Source: Thermolongibacillus altinsuensis (lineage in GTDB: Bacteria; Bacillota; Bacilli; Bacillales; Anoxybacillaceae). Taken from it: 64,000 bases of DNA. This document shows, one piece after another, positions 26,482-36,175 of this stretch. Each line of letters begins with the position of its first letter. Positions within the stretch are counted from its first letter, which is position 1. The translations under genes and the position numbers were made by a program. Under the pieces are notes generated by a model. That model ran no database searches, had not been told where the DNA came from, and saw nothing but the letters and a program-made list of their open reading frames with translations. Location: the NCBI RefSeq assembly GCF_004341205.1, contig NZ_SLUL01000006.1, positions 124,001-188,000 on the forward strand. Direction: 5' to 3'.

Positions 26482-28002
26482 TTAGAAGAATCCTAATTTT
26501 TTAGGTGAGTAGCTGACGAGTAAGTTTTTCGTTTGTTGATAATGTTCAAGCATCATTTTGTGCGTTTCTCGGCCGATTCCAGACATTTTATATCCGCCAA
26601 ATGCTGCATGAGCTGGATAGGCATGATAACAATTCGTCCAAACACGCCCCGCTTGAATGCCGCGTCCGAAGCGATAAGCCGTATTGATATCACGCGTCCA
26701 AACGCCTGCACCTAAGCCGTATAACGTATCATTGGCGATCTCCAACGCTTCTTCCGCATCTTTAAACGTCGTTACGGCAACGACCGGACCAAAAATTTCT
26801 TCTTGGAAAATCCGCATGCGATTATGGCCTTTAAAAACAGTCGGTTTCACGTAGTAGCCGTTTCTTAAATCTCCTTCGAGAAAATTGCGTTCTCCACCGA
26901 TAAGAAGCTCAGCCCCTTCTTGTTTTCCAATATCAATATAAGCTAAAATTTTTTCAAGCTGTTCCGAAGACGCTTGGGCACCGATCATCGTTTCTGTATC
27001 GAGCGGATTTCCTTGCTTAATTTGTTGAACGCGCTTGAGTGCTCGTTCCATAAATTCATCGTAAATCGATTCTTGAATGAGCGCACGTGAAGGGCATGTA
27101 CACACTTCCCCTTGGTTTAACGCAAACATTGTAAATCCTTCGAGCGCTTTATCAAAAAATTCATCATCTTTTTCCAATACATCTTCAAAGAAAATGTTAG
27201 GTGATTTTCCACCGAGTTCTAATGTGACTGGGATAATGTTTTGCGATGCATACTGCATGATGAGTCGTCCTGTTGTTGTTTCACCAGTGAAGGCAACTTT
27301 AGCGATGCGGTTACTAGAGGCGAGTGGTTTTCCTGCTTCTAAGCCAAAACCATTAACAATATTGACGACTCCTGGTGGGAGGAGATCTTCAATTAACTCC
27401 ATTAATACAAGAACGGAGGTAGGAGTTTGTTCCGCCGGTTTTAAGACGGCGCAATTGCCCGCTGCAAGCGCTGGCGCTAGCTTCCATACTGCCATTAAAA
27501 TCGGAAAGTTCCATGGAATAATCTGGCCAACAACACCAAGCGGCTCTTTGAAGTGATAAGCAACCGTATCATGATCTATTTCGGCAAGCGATCCTTCATG
27601 TGCCCGAATGCAACTAGCAAAATAACGGAAATGGTCAATAGCTAATGGGATGTCCGCCGCTAACGTTTCACGAATTGGTTTGCCGTTTTCCCATGTTTCG
27701 GCAACCGCTAACATTTCTAAGTTTTCTTCCATACGATCGGCAATTTTGTTTAAAATGCGTGCCCGTTCCGCAACCGATGTACGCCCCCAAGCTTCTTTTG
27801 CTGCATGAGCCGCATCTAACGCAAGCTCAATATCAGCTGCTTTAGAGCGAGGCACTTCACAATACACCTCTCCGGTTACTGGCGAAATATTTTCAAAATA
27901 CTCTCCATCAACCGGCGGCACCCACTTTCCGCCAATAAAGTTTTCATACCGCTTCTTAAAAGTAATAAGCGAATTCGAATGTCCTGGTTGAGCATAAATC
28001 AT
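26482..28002 (-). CDS. Acetaldehyde (aldehyde) dehydrogenase
   Basis: A 506-residue NAD-dependent aldehyde dehydrogenase. Visible landmarks are [22 protein letters not shown], the Glu-bearing [10 protein letters not shown] and the catalytic Cys in [11 protein letters not shown], the form found in acetaldehyde dehydrogenase II/AcoD proteins. It converts acetaldehyde to acetate, in ethanol or acetoin breakdown. It is followed by DUF779, its usual companion. A perfect 14/14 cre site lies 61-74 bp before the start, so CcpA should repress it in rich sugar. Confidence 0.9.
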   Translation of the reverse strand: MIYAQPGHSNSLITFKKRYENFIGGKWVPPVDGEYFENISPVTGEVYCEVPRSKAADIELALDAAHAAKEAWGRTSVAERARILNKIADRMEENLEMLAVAETWENGKPIRETLAADIPLAIDHFRYFASCIRAHEGSLAEIDHDTVAYHFKEPLGVVGQIIPWNFPILMAVWKLAPALAAGNCAVLKPAEQTPTSVLVLMELIEDLLPPGVVNIVNGFGLEAGKPLASSNRIAKVAFTGETTTGRLIMQYASQNIIPVTLELGGKSPNIFFEDVLEKDDEFFDKALEGFTMFALNQGEVCTCPSRALIQESIYDEFMERALKRVQQIKQGNPLDTETMIGAQASSEQLEKILAYIDIGKQEGAELLIGGERNFLEGDLRNGYYVKPTVFKGHNRMRIFQEEIFGPVVAVTTFKDAEEALEIANDTLYGLGAGVWTRDINTAYRFGRGIQAGRVWTNCYHAYPAHAAFGGYKMSGIGRETHKMMLEHYQQTKNLLVSYSPKKLGFF

Positions 28003-28062
28003 GTCATTTTCCCCCTTCGTATGGCGTGATCACCAGAAACTAAAGACGACAAAAACCTTTAT

Positions 28063-28076
28063 TGTAAACGTTATCA
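28063..28076 (-). promoter_or_regulatory. CcpA-binding cre site
   Basis: TGTAAACGTTATCA matches the cre consensus TGWAANCGNTNWCA at all defined positions. It lies upstream of the aldehyde dehydrogenase gene, whose promoter should be nearby. Confidence 0.75.
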
Positions 28077-28196
28077 AAAATAACCGACCAATCCCCTCCT
28101 TTTCAATGTTTATATATTCATTCAGTGTTCGGAAAATGACAACAGTATGCTTTCTAATCTCTTTTTTCTTTATAAAGATTCGACAGATTAATACGA

Positions 28197-29702
28197 TTAG
28201 AAAATCGGGTAATTTTCAAGCGAATATTGATTACGTGTGCTAGATAGACTGTTGATGGTATCACATAAAATTTTCATAGATTGTTTTAATCCATCTAGAG
28301 GGAGCCCAGCAAAACTGATACGAATATACTGATTCGGGACGTGCGTTGGAAAGCAGGCACTTCCAGGTAAAAACGTCAGTTGTTTCGTATGACAATATTC
28401 CAAAAGAAGATCAGCATGAACATTTTGCGGGAGTTTCACCCAAACGGTATTTCCCCCACTCGGCGAGCGATAAGTAAGAAGCGAAGAGCATTGATGCAAT
28501 AATTGGACGCATTGTTTTGCGCGATTTTTTAAATCTGTACGCAAGTTTTGCAAAACTTTGTTTAATTCTTTCGATTGCAACAGTCCAGCAATGATTTTTT
28601 GTGTTAACAGCGGCGACCCTAAATCAGAAATACTTCTAGCCGCGACGAGCTTTTCTAATAATGGTCCTTCAGCAACTAAAGCACCGATGCGGCAAGATGG
28701 CGATAAAAATTTGCTGAAGCCTTTTAAATAAATGACATGCCCGGACGTATCAAAACTTTTAATCGGGGCTGGAGGTTTTTCTTCAAAGTACAGCTCGCTC
28801 CAAGGATCATCCTCTAAAATGAGAAAATGATAGCTTTCAGCAATATCGACAAGTTCTTTTCGTTTCTTCACGCTTAAAGTCGTACCTGTTGGGTTTTGAA
28901 ATGTTGGGTTAATGTAAAGTAATTTCGGATGGTATTGATCACAAAGCTTCAACAGCATTTTTGTATCAATCCCATCCTGCTCAACGGGGATCGGAATGAT
29001 TTGCGCTCCTCTGGATTTAAAAATATCGATGCTTCCTGGATAAGTAGGAGCTTCCATCAATACAACATCATTTGGACCAATAAAGGTTTTTGCAACGAGT
29101 TCAATTCCTTGTTGCGCACCGCTGACCGCTAAAATATGCTCCGGTGCAATCGAAAGCTGTTTTGATTGAAGATAATCGCTTACTGCTTTTCGAAATTCGA
29201 GATCCCCATTGGCACTGCTGGATTGTCCTAGCATGTGCGGATTTTCTTCAATCACTTGCATGGCAGTCTTTTTCATCCACTCTGTATGCAAAAGGTTCCC
29301 ATGAATACTGGCAGTCCCCAAATTATAGCGAATATTTCGCATCGGTTGTGAGATGGACAATGATTGCGCTCGCGGTACGTAATCTGGGACAAGCATATGC
29401 CAACTCGTGTGTAGATCGTCAACGTCTTCTTTTTGATTAGTGGATTTCACAAATATTCCTTTTCCTTGAAAACTTTCGACATACCCTCGTTGCTGCAACT
29501 GTTGATACGCCTTCTGCACCGTTACAAGAGATACCCCTAACTCTTTAGAAAGCTGACGAACAGACGGCAGCTTCTCACCATGCTTCATCATTTTCGAAGA
29601 GATACGATCAATAAAATACTGGCATATTTGTTCATGAATGGGAATATTATAGTTTCGTTTCTTTAGTAGGTTATCTAATGATGTGTCTGATCTTTGGAAC
29701 AA
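28197..29702 (-). CDS. MocR-type (GntR/aminotransferase) transcriptional regulator
   Basis: The protein (about 500 residues) has an N-terminal GntR winged helix, LPSVRQLSKELGVSLVTVQKAYQQL being interrupted here only for length (residues 45-70). An aminotransferase class I domain follows, with NPTFQNPTG and the PLP lysine in KGFSKFLSPS. MocR proteins bind PLP and often control a divergent metabolic or transporter gene. The start is uncertain: only a TTG at 29702, lying inside the divergent EamA gene, is available, while family members begin shortly before RNYNIPIHEQ (about 29660). The normal start and promoter seem deleted. Confidence 0.75.
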   Translation of the reverse strand: MFQRSDTSLDNLLKKRNYNIPIHEQICQYFIDRISSKMMKHGEKLPSVRQLSKELGVSLVTVQKAYQQLQQRGYVESFQGKGIFVKSTNQKEDVDDLHTSWHMLVPDYVPRAQSLSISQPMRNIRYNLGTASIHGNLLHTEWMKKTAMQVIEENPHMLGQSSSANGDLEFRKAVSDYLQSKQLSIAPEHILAVSGAQQGIELVAKTFIGPNDVVLMEAPTYPGSIDIFKSRGAQIIPIPVEQDGIDTKMLLKLCDQYHPKLLYINPTFQNPTGTTLSVKKRKELVDIAESYHFLILEDDPWSELYFEEKPPAPIKSFDTSGHVIYLKGFSKFLSPSCRIGALVAEGPLLEKLVAARSISDLGSPLLTQKIIAGLLQSKELNKVLQNLRTDLKNRAKQCVQLLHQCSSLLTYRSPSGGNTVWVKLPQNVHADLLLEYCHTKQLTFLPGSACFPTHVPNQYIRISFAGLPLDGLKQSMKILCDTINSLSSTRNQYSLENYPIF

Positions 29703-30565
29703 CGTTTTTAGCTATTAAAATCGGTTTAGAAGCGGGATGGACACCTTATTTTTCTGCAGGATTCCGCTTTTTTATTGCTGGATTGCTTGTTGTGTTATAT
29801 GGTACCGTTACAAAACAATTTCGAATTCCTACAAAGAAGAATATCATTGAATTTCTTATTACGGGCGCATGTATGACAGGTATAACATTTGGAGCACTGT
29901 ATTGGGCAGAACAGTATATTCCTTCTAGTTTTGCCGCTCTATTATCAGCAACAGGTCCGCTTTTTGTCTCATTGTTCCATTCAAGAATAGAAAAGATCAA
30001 AATTACAAAAGCGCAGTTTGTCGGGTTAGCGCTAGGGTTCCTCGGAATCGGATTGATTACGGGACCTTCGCTCTCAGTCCAATTCCATTTATTTTGGTTT
30101 ATTGCTTGTTTCGTCATTATCGTTGGTGAAATTTTTTACGCATTTGGCACGATTTATTCCAAAATGGTGTTAAAGCAAGGTACATCCCCGCTGATGCTAA
30201 ATGGTTATCAAATGTTATTCGGGGGTTTGTTTTTAGTCATCATTTCCTTTGTGTTTGAAAGTCCTAGTTTTTCAGGAATTCGTTATAATGGATGGATGTC
30301 TCTTTTATATTTGATTGTGATTGGTTCTATTTTAGGACACGGTTTATATTATTGGCTCATTAAAAAGACAAATCCATCCTTTCCTTCTACATGGCTCTAT
30401 GTTTCTCCGTTTATTTCACTTGTGCTTGATATATGGATAAAAAAAGAGTCATTTCATCCTCTATCGATTATTGGTGGTTTTGTCATTATAGCCGGAGTGT
30501 ATTTAATCAACAGGCAAACTTTACGAGAAGCGTTTGCAAAGAAGCCAAAAAGTATCGCTTCATAA
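29678..30565 (+). CDS. EamA-family (DMT) transporter, 5' end damaged
   Basis: A 295-residue, ten-segment drug/metabolite transporter with two EamA repeats; MCLIFGTTFLAIKIGLEAGW is the first segment. Codons upstream of the ATG still read V-G-Y-L in frame, as expected for the normal start of the first segment, before running into MocR coding sequence. So the original start codon and promoter are missing. A weak ribosome-site-like AGTAGG precedes the ATG. The 5' end overlaps the MocR frame by 25 bp. Whether it is still expressed is doubtful. Confidence 0.7.
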   Translation: MMCLIFGTTFLAIKIGLEAGWTPYFSAGFRFFIAGLLVVLYGTVTKQFRIPTKKNIIEFLITGACMTGITFGALYWAEQYIPSSFAALLSATGPLFVSLFHSRIEKIKITKAQFVGLALGFLGIGLITGPSLSVQFHLFWFIACFVIIVGEIFYAFGTIYSKMVLKQGTSPLMLNGYQMLFGGLFLVIISFVFESPSFSGIRYNGWMSLLYLIVIGSILGHGLYYWLIKKTNPSFPSTWLYVSPFISLVLDIWIKKESFHPLSIIGGFVIIAGVYLINRQTLREAFAKKPKSIAS

Positions 30566-30592
30566 ATGAGCATCAAAAATGGAAATCGTTCC

Positions 30593-30630
30593 AAAAGCAG
30601 TCCATAAACGGGCTGCTTTTTCTTTTTTTA
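30593..30630 (+). terminator. Terminator of the EamA gene
   Basis: Stem AAAAGCAGTCC / GGGCTGCTTTT (one wobble), then TCTTTTTTTATT. The second arm runs into the remaining TauE/SafE coding sequence. Confidence 0.8.
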
Positions 30631-31219
30631 TTAATGCTTGGAGTATATGTCCTGTTTCGCTTTCTCTTTCAATTCAATCAAGGCAGTGAAAAAAAAATCG
30701 ATTAACTTATCTAGAAAGCAATCGATTTCATTAGGATTCATTGCCGGATTTGCAGATGCAACTGGTGGGGGCGGATGGGGCCCCATCACGACCCCGGTGC
30801 TATTATCCAGAAAAGGAACTTCGGCTAGAAAAGTAATTGGTACGGTGGATACAAGTGAGTTTGCCATTGCTGTTTCTGCCTCTATCGGATTTCTTATTTC
30901 GCTAGGTTGGAAAGAAGTCAACTGGTTTTGGGTAATCGCCCTTATGTTAGGTGGGATTATTGCAGCCCCCATTGCTGCGTGGTTAGTAAAAAAATTGCCG
31001 TCTCATTTATTAGGTGTCCTTGTAGGAGGTTTTATTATATTAACCAATGCCCAAACATTGCTCAATGCTTGGTCTATTAATCATTTATGGATCCCTATTA
31101 TTTACTTAGTTATATCAGTTGTTTGGGTAGTTACGATTATCTTGGCAGTACGGAATAACAAAAAACTTGTCAAGCTTAACGAAACAAGATCTTCACAAAT
31201 TCTAATCATTAAAAAGTAA
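30610..31219 (+). pseudogene. TauE/SafE sulfite-exporter-type protein, 5'-truncated and frameshifted
   Basis: In one frame the DNA reads LFLLMLGVYVLFRFLFQFNQ, then GSEKK; in the next frame it continues KSINLSRKQSISLGFIAGFADATGGGGWGP up to a normal end at 31219 (excerpts shortened by family knowledge). The two parts join at a run of nine A (about 30689-30697), where eight would keep the frame. The first half of the protein, about four membrane segments of a roughly 300-residue family, is absent; an EamA terminator sits in its place. The remnant is not functional. Confidence 0.75.
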
Positions 31220-31249
31220 AAGCTTGCGGCATCGCAAGCTTTTACTTTT
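31212..31249 (+). terminator. Terminator of the TauE/SafE remnant
   Basis: Perfect 17-bp stem AAAAGTAAAAGCTTGCG / CGCAAGCTTTTACTTTT with a GCAT loop. Symmetric, so it can act on both strands. Confidence 0.85.
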
Positions 31250-31286
31250 AACAATTTAAAAAAATTTTCCCTATATACACCAAGGA

Positions 31287-31300
31287 TGTAAGCGTTATCT
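31287..31300 (+). promoter_or_regulatory. cre-like site upstream of the met promoter
   Basis: TGTAAGCGTTATCT matches the cre consensus at all but the last defined position. It ends 24 bp before the -35 of the met promoter, a place from which CcpA can activate in other Bacillaceae genes. Confidence 0.4.
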
Positions 31301-31324
31301 TTTTGGGCGAATAGAAAAAATATA

Positions 31325-31354
31325 TTGACAATTATTTTTTTTAAGAATTATGAT
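31325..31354 (+). promoter_or_regulatory. Promoter of the S-box metNIQ operon
   Basis: TTGACA (31325-31330), 18-nt spacer, TATGAT (31349-31354), about 30 bp before the riboswitch. Confidence 0.8.
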
Positions 31355-31382
31355 TTATGTAAAAATTGAATACAGTCAACCG

Positions 31383-31487
31383 CTTATCAAGAGTGACCGA
31401 GGGAACAGGCCCTATGACGTCCGGCAACCTCCTTATAAAAGGAACGGTGCCAAATCCTGCAGAATGGTTTCCATTCTGAAAGATAAG
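31383..31487 (+). ncRNA. SAM riboswitch (S-box, SAM-I)
   Basis: The conserved SAM-I pieces are present in order: outer stem CTTATC / GATAAG, AGAGTGACCGAGGGA, GGCCCTATGACG-CCGGCAACC, and GGAACGGTGCCAA-TCC-GCAG. It lies between a sigma-A promoter and an intrinsic terminator, before metN. Binding of S-adenosylmethionine favours the terminator, so the methionine transporter is made when SAM is scarce. Confidence 0.95.
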
Positions 31488-31506
31488 TCGTGTACATAGA
31501 TACCCG

Positions 31507-31540
31507 ATGCCTCTTTCTGAATGGAAGAGGCATTTTTTAT
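31507..31540 (+). terminator. Riboswitch-controlled terminator
   Basis: ATGCCTCTT / AAGAGGCAT stem, 9-nt loop, then TTTTTTATT. It is the expression platform of the SAM riboswitch. Confidence 0.9.
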
Positions 31541-31604
31541 TGCAACATTTTCAAGAGTAATCATGAAATGTACTCCAAAACAAAAAATAGGAGTGAGGGA
31601 TTCG

Positions 31605-32618
31605 ATGATTGAAGTAAAAAATTTGGTAAAAGTATATTCCACTAAAAAAAATAAAGTCATTGGCGTAGACAATGTGTCTTTAACAATTAAAAATGGTGAA
31701 ATCTTCGGCATTGTCGGCTATAGCGGCGCCGGAAAAAGCACGCTTTTACGATGCTTAAATCTTTTAGAACGCCCAACATCCGGTCAAGTCATTATTGATG
31801 GTGTCGATTTAACCACGCTAAATAAAAAGGAATTGCGGCAAGCACGCTTAAAGATCGGAATGATTTTTCAACATTTCCACCTTGTTAGTTCAAAAACGGT
31901 ATTTGAAAATGTCGCATTTGCTTTAAAAGCTGCGAAAAAATCAAAAGACGAAATTGAGAAAAGAGTGAATGAACTACTGGAAATGGTAGGTCTTTCTGAT
32001 AAACGGGATGCGTACCCTTCCCAACTAAGCGGCGGTCAAAAACAACGAGTCGGAATCGCACGTGCACTCGCAAATGAACCCACTGTTCTTTTATGCGACG
32101 AGGCAACATCAGCGCTTGACCCAAGTACGACAAAGTCGATTCTAGCCTTGTTGAAAAAGATTAACCGCGAACTTGGAATTACCATTGTTTTAATTACTCA
32201 TGAGATGGAAGTCGTCAAGGACATATGTGACCGTATTGCCGTGATGCAAGATGGAAAAGTGATTGAGTTAGGAACAGTATATGATATCTTTACGAATCCG
32301 AAAGAAGAGCTGACAAAATCGTTTATTAACAGCGTTCTGCAATTTGATCTTCCGGATCATTTACTGAAAAAACGTACAGGAACGATTGTAAAAATTCAGT
32401 TCAAAGGCGAGATTGCCGAAGAAGCGATTGTTTCCGATATGCTCCAAACCTTTAAAGTAAAAGGGAATATTTTACACGGAAAAATTGAGTACATTCAAGA
32501 CATGCCGCTTGGAATTTTCGTTATGGAACTTACAGGAGATCCTGATGAAATTCAGCGAGCGATTGATTATATTTCCCTAAGAACAAACGGATTGGAGGTC
32601 ATTGCAAGTGCTGCTTGA
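31605..32618 (+). CDS. metN: Methionine ABC transporter ATP-binding protein MetN
   Basis: The start MIEVKNLVKVY at 31605 follows GGAGTGAGG. The 337-residue protein has Walker A GYSGAGKSTLL, signature LSGGQKQRVG, Walker B LLCDEATSALD, and a C-terminal NIL domain (about residues 265-335), which binds methionine and inhibits transport. It heads the S-box metNIQ operon and overlaps metI. Confidence 0.95.
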   Translation: MIEVKNLVKVYSTKKNKVIGVDNVSLTIKNGEIFGIVGYSGAGKSTLLRCLNLLERPTSGQVIIDGVDLTTLNKKELRQARLKIGMIFQHFHLVSSKTVFENVAFALKAAKKSKDEIEKRVNELLEMVGLSDKRDAYPSQLSGGQKQRVGIARALANEPTVLLCDEATSALDPSTTKSILALLKKINRELGITIVLITHEMEVVKDICDRIAVMQDGKVIELGTVYDIFTNPKEELTKSFINSVLQFDLPDHLLKKRTGTIVKIQFKGEIAEEAIVSDMLQTFKVKGNILHGKIEYIQDMPLGIFVMELTGDPDEIQRAIDYISLRTNGLEVIASAA

Positions 32619-33273
32619 TTCGCTTATGAATTTAATTCCTGAACTAAATAAAGCGTTCTTAGAAACGCTTTATATGGTTGCTATTTCTCTTTCGGTGGCG
32701 ATTATCGCTGGACTTCCTTTAGGAATTTTGTTATTCGTCACCGACCGCGGTCTATTTTTAGAAAATACGACCGTTAAATCCATTCTTGGATTTGTCGTCA
32801 ATATGATTCGTTCGATTCCCTTTGTGATTTTGCTTGTCGGACTATTGCCGCTCACTAAACTCATTACAGGGACAACAATCGGACCTACCGCCGCTTCTGT
32901 TTCGCTGTCCGTTGCGGCAATTCCGTTTTTTGCTAGAATTGTAGAAACTTCTTTGCGAGAGATTGACAAAGGGGTGATCGAGGCAGCTGTTGCTGTCGGT
33001 GCCACGCCTTGGATGATTATCAAAGACGTCCTCTTGCCTGAAGCACGTCCCGGTATTGTGCACGGAATTACGATTACAACGATCAGTTTAGTCGTATATT
33101 CGGCGATGGCAGGAATTGTTGGCGGCGGAGGAATTGGGGACCTTGCGATTCGCTTTGGTTATTACCGCTACGATGATACTGTCATGATTACGACCATCGT
33201 CATTTTAATCTGTCTTGTGCAAATCATTCAGTTTGCAGGAGACCGTATTGCTCGTCTTGTTGATAAGCGATAA
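32608..33273 (+). CDS. metI: Methionine ABC transporter permease MetI
   Basis: About 221 residues with five membrane segments and the EAA loop IEAAVAVGATPWMII. The GTG at 32608 is eight bases after GGAGGT and is preferred over the TTG at 32602, which is too close. It overlaps the end of metN by 11 bp, so translation is likely coupled. Confidence 0.92.
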   Translation: MLLDSLMNLIPELNKAFLETLYMVAISLSVAIIAGLPLGILLFVTDRGLFLENTTVKSILGFVVNMIRSIPFVILLVGLLPLTKLITGTTIGPTAASVSLSVAAIPFFARIVETSLREIDKGVIEAAVAVGATPWMIIKDVLLPEARPGIVHGITITTISLVVYSAMAGIVGGGGIGDLAIRFGYYRYDDTVMITTIVILICLVQIIQFAGDRIARLVDKR

Positions 33274-33314
33274 GGTCTTTGATAATAAAAAATTTATATA
33301 TAGGGGGTTTTTTT

Positions 33315-34148
33315 ATGAAAAAACGATCAATCTTTCTCGTTTTACTGCTATCCTTCGGGCTTCTTGTCGCCTGCAGCGGAGAGAAAACAACATCGAATAC
33401 GCAAGAGAAAAAAGAAATTACCATCGGAGCTACTTCCGGTCCTTACAGCGATATGGTGAATAAAGCGATTAAACCAATTCTTGAAAAGAAAGGCTATAAA
33501 GTAAAAGTTGTAGAATTCAGCGACTACATTCAACCAAACTTAGCTCTTGCTAATGGTGATTTAGATGCTAACCTATTCCAGCACAAAATTTATATGGAGA
33601 CATTCGCGAAAGAACATAATCTTGATCTTTCGGAAGTGATTATCGTTCCGACTGCGCCAATGGGCATTTACTCAAAAAAATTTAAGTCGCTAGACGAAGT
33701 GAAAGAAGGCAGTGAGATTGCGATTCCTAACGACCCGACAAACGCAGCACGAGCGTTCTTAATCTTACAAGATGCAGGATTTATTAAGCTCGACCCATCA
33801 GCCAATCCATTAACGGTCTCTGAGAAAGATATAAAGGAAAATGTAAAAAACCTTCAGTTTAAGCCAATCGAAGCAGGTCAATTGCCTCGTGCGGTCGAAA
33901 GCGTTGATTTAGCTGCCGTTCCTGGAAACTATGCATTAGCAGCAAAAATGAACCTTCTTGACGCACTGGTATTAGAAAAGATGCCTGATCAATACCGCAA
34001 CCGTGTTGTAGTTAATACAAAAGATTTGAACAAACCATTTGTAAAAGATATTAAAGAAGCAGTTAAATCCGAAGAGTTTGAAAAAGTGATTGATGAACAA
34101 TTTAAAGGTTTCGGCAAACCGGAGTGGATGTTAAAACGAAAACAGTAA
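33315..34148 (+). CDS. metQ: Methionine-binding lipoprotein MetQ
   Basis: From the ATG at 33315 (preceded by GGGGG) the protein has 277 residues. The signal peptide ends with LLVACSGE, a lipobox, so it is anchored outside the membrane. The NLPA domain follows, with TIGATSGPYSD, a binding-pocket region with FQHKIYM, and AIPNDPTNAARA. Last gene of metNIQ, followed by a terminator. Confidence 0.95.
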   Translation: MKKRSIFLVLLLSFGLLVACSGEKTTSNTQEKKEITIGATSGPYSDMVNKAIKPILEKKGYKVKVVEFSDYIQPNLALANGDLDANLFQHKIYMETFAKEHNLDLSEVIIVPTAPMGIYSKKFKSLDEVKEGSEIAIPNDPTNAARAFLILQDAGFIKLDPSANPLTVSEKDIKENVKNLQFKPIEAGQLPRAVESVDLAAVPGNYALAAKMNLLDALVLEKMPDQYRNRVVVNTKDLNKPFVKDIKEAVKSEEFEKVIDEQFKGFGKPEWMLKRKQ

Positions 34149-34160
34149 ATCCGTATGGCA

Positions 34161-34187
34161 AACGCCGCTCTTTTGCGGCGTTTTTCC
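34161..34187 (+). terminator. Terminator of metNIQ
   Basis: AACGCCGC / GCGGCGTT stem, 6-nt loop, then TTTTT. Confidence 0.9.
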
Positions 34188-34211
34188 CTATCTACAAAAG
34201 GAGGAATAATA

Positions 34212-35291
34212 ATGGACATCATCGAAGTTCGCGGCGCTCCTAATTATTATGTATGCGAAAACGGAGTATTAACTCATCTTGAAGCTTTGTTACAAAGACA
34301 TGGCTTTACAAATGGTTTTGTCATTTGCGGAGAACGGTCATGGCAAGCAGCTGAACCATATTTCCCTAAAAGCGGTAAATTCGCTTATTCCTTTTTCCCA
34401 TATAAGGGAGAATGTTCATTGTCTGAAATTGAACGATTATCTGCACTTTGTACTCATTTTGACGTAGTCATTGGAATTGGTGGCGGAAAAGTGCTAGATT
34501 TGGCCAAAGCTGTTGCCAATCAAGTGCATCTTGATGTGGTACTAATCCCAACCCTTGCTTCTACTTGTGCAGCTTGGACACCTCTTAGCGTGATTTATGA
34601 CGAAAATGGAATATTTATTCGCTATGATGTTTTTCCAAAATCTCCGTCAATCGTTTTAGTAGATACAAGAATATTGTTACATTCACCAGTCGCTTATCTT
34701 CGAGCGGGAATTGCAGATACACTTGCCAAATGGTATGAAGCCGATTGCATCATTCGCCAAGTAAACAACCCTCCCCTTTCCGTAAAAATCGCTCACCAAA
34801 CGGCCTATCTTTGTAAAACGGTGTTGCTCGAACACGGTCGAGCAGCCATAAACGACTTAATAGAAAAACGGGATACCTCATCGTTTCGCCAAGTAATTGA
34901 AGCGATCATTATGGCCGGCGGAATGGTTGGAGGGTTTGGGGATCGATATGGAAGAATAGCTGGAGCGCATTCCGTTCATAACGGATTAACGAAGATACCC
35001 GAAACCCATCATTTATTGCATGGCGAAAAAGTGGCATACGGGATTCTCGTTCAGCTAGCCCTTGAAGAAAATTGGGATGAAATTCATCGTTTGCTTCCAT
35101 TTTATCGCGATTTAAAGCTGCCTTATACGTTAAAACAACTCGGTCTTGATGCAACAGAAAAAGAAAAACTCATGTACATTGCTGAAGAAATCATCAAGCC
35201 ACATGAATCCATTCATCTCATGAATATCCCTGTTGATCGCGAAAAAATCGTAGAAGCATTTGATCAACTTGAGAAGTTTGGATCCTTATAA
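34212..35291 (+). CDS. Iron-containing alcohol/glycerol dehydrogenase-family protein
   Basis: The ATG at 34212 follows AAGGAGG. The 359-residue protein has the dehydroquinate synthase-like fold of glycerol dehydrogenases: the NAD-binding IGIGGGKVLDLAKAVA, PTLASTCAAWTPLS, the metal-binding Asp in AGIADTLAKWYE, and the His motifs HSVHNGLT and LLHGEKVAYG. The true substrate is not clear; the deviation from GldA at the active-site loops suggests a different alcohol or ketone. It lies 24 bp after the met terminator, so read-through from metNIQ is possible. Confidence 0.8.
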   Translation: MDIIEVRGAPNYYVCENGVLTHLEALLQRHGFTNGFVICGERSWQAAEPYFPKSGKFAYSFFPYKGECSLSEIERLSALCTHFDVVIGIGGGKVLDLAKAVANQVHLDVVLIPTLASTCAAWTPLSVIYDENGIFIRYDVFPKSPSIVLVDTRILLHSPVAYLRAGIADTLAKWYEADCIIRQVNNPPLSVKIAHQTAYLCKTVLLEHGRAAINDLIEKRDTSSFRQVIEAIIMAGGMVGGFGDRYGRIAGAHSVHNGLTKIPETHHLLHGEKVAYGILVQLALEENWDEIHRLLPFYRDLKLPYTLKQLGLDATEKEKLMYIAEEIIKPHESIHLMNIPVDREKIVEAFDQLEKFGSL

Positions 35292-35299
35292 ACGATTTT

Positions 35300-35339
35300 G
35301 AAAGCCAGGAGGAAGGTCTTATTCTTCCGGCTGGCTTTC
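35300..35339 (+). terminator. Terminator after the dehydrogenase gene
   Basis: GAAAGCCAG / CTGGCTTTC outer stem with an inner GGAAG/CTTCC pairing. It is not followed by a strong T-run on the plus strand. Confidence 0.6.
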
Positions 35340-35360
35340 GATCACTAGACAGATTTTACG

Positions 35361-36128
35361 TCATCCTGATAAGTCAAGATATCTATAGTTTGGATGCATT
35401 TTTAGCAATTCTGATACGGTAACGAATTTGTATCCTCTTTTTTTAAGTTCAGGTAAAATTTTTTTGAGGGCTTCGATCGTTTGACGACGATTTCCACCTT
35501 AATCATGAAATAAGACAATATCTCCATTTCGAGCATTAGACAAAACCTTTTTTACAATATTCCGGACGCCCGGTTGTTTCCAATCATATGTATCTTGATG
35601 CCATGACCACATCACGACTGTATAGCCTTCTTGGTTTGCAACATTGATGATGATTTCATTATAATATCCTCCTGGCGGACGAAATAATTTAGGAGAAAAT
35701 CCAGTCAATTCAACAATGATTTGTTTTGCTTTTCTTAATTCTTTTCTGATTTCTTCTTCTGTAAGCCCTCTGAAATTTGAATGATTGTATGTGTGGTTAG
35801 CCAATTCATGACCATCTAAAATTTCCCGTTTTACTATATCGGGGTGAGCTTTTACACGGGAACCAACTACAAAAAAGGTGGCCTTGGCTTTGTATTGTTT
35901 TAAAATATCTAGAATTTGCGGAGTATATGTTGAACTTGGTCCATCATCGAATGTCAATGCAATGACTTTCTCTTTGGTTGGTACTTCCCAAATCGCTTTT
36001 CCTTGTTCTTCATAAAACCTTCGTCCTTTATTATGATTCGCTTTTATGGATAATACAGAAATAAACGACAGAACAACAGAACAACTTATGATGAAGATTA
36101 ACCATTTAAAAAACTTTTTCTTTTTCAT
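35361..36128 (-). pseudogene. Polysaccharide deacetylase (NodB domain) with a nonsense codon
   Basis: The frame starts with a membrane anchor (residues about 10-30) and contains all NodB motifs: TFDDGPS, HTYNH, RPPGGYYNE, a conserved Trp-Asp region and LFHD. A TAA at 35499-35501 directly follows LFHD. The same frame then reads GGNRRQTIEALKKILPELKK to a TGA at 35361. Relatives often read HDSGGNR, so a Ser codon TCA to TAA change explains it. Without read-through the last 45 residues are lost, although the catalytic residues remain. Such enzymes remove acetyl groups from peptidoglycan or chitin-like polymers. Confidence 0.8.
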
Positions 36129-36175
36129 CAGCACCAACACTTTCTGGTATGAACTCGTTGTTTGTATTCGAAGAC

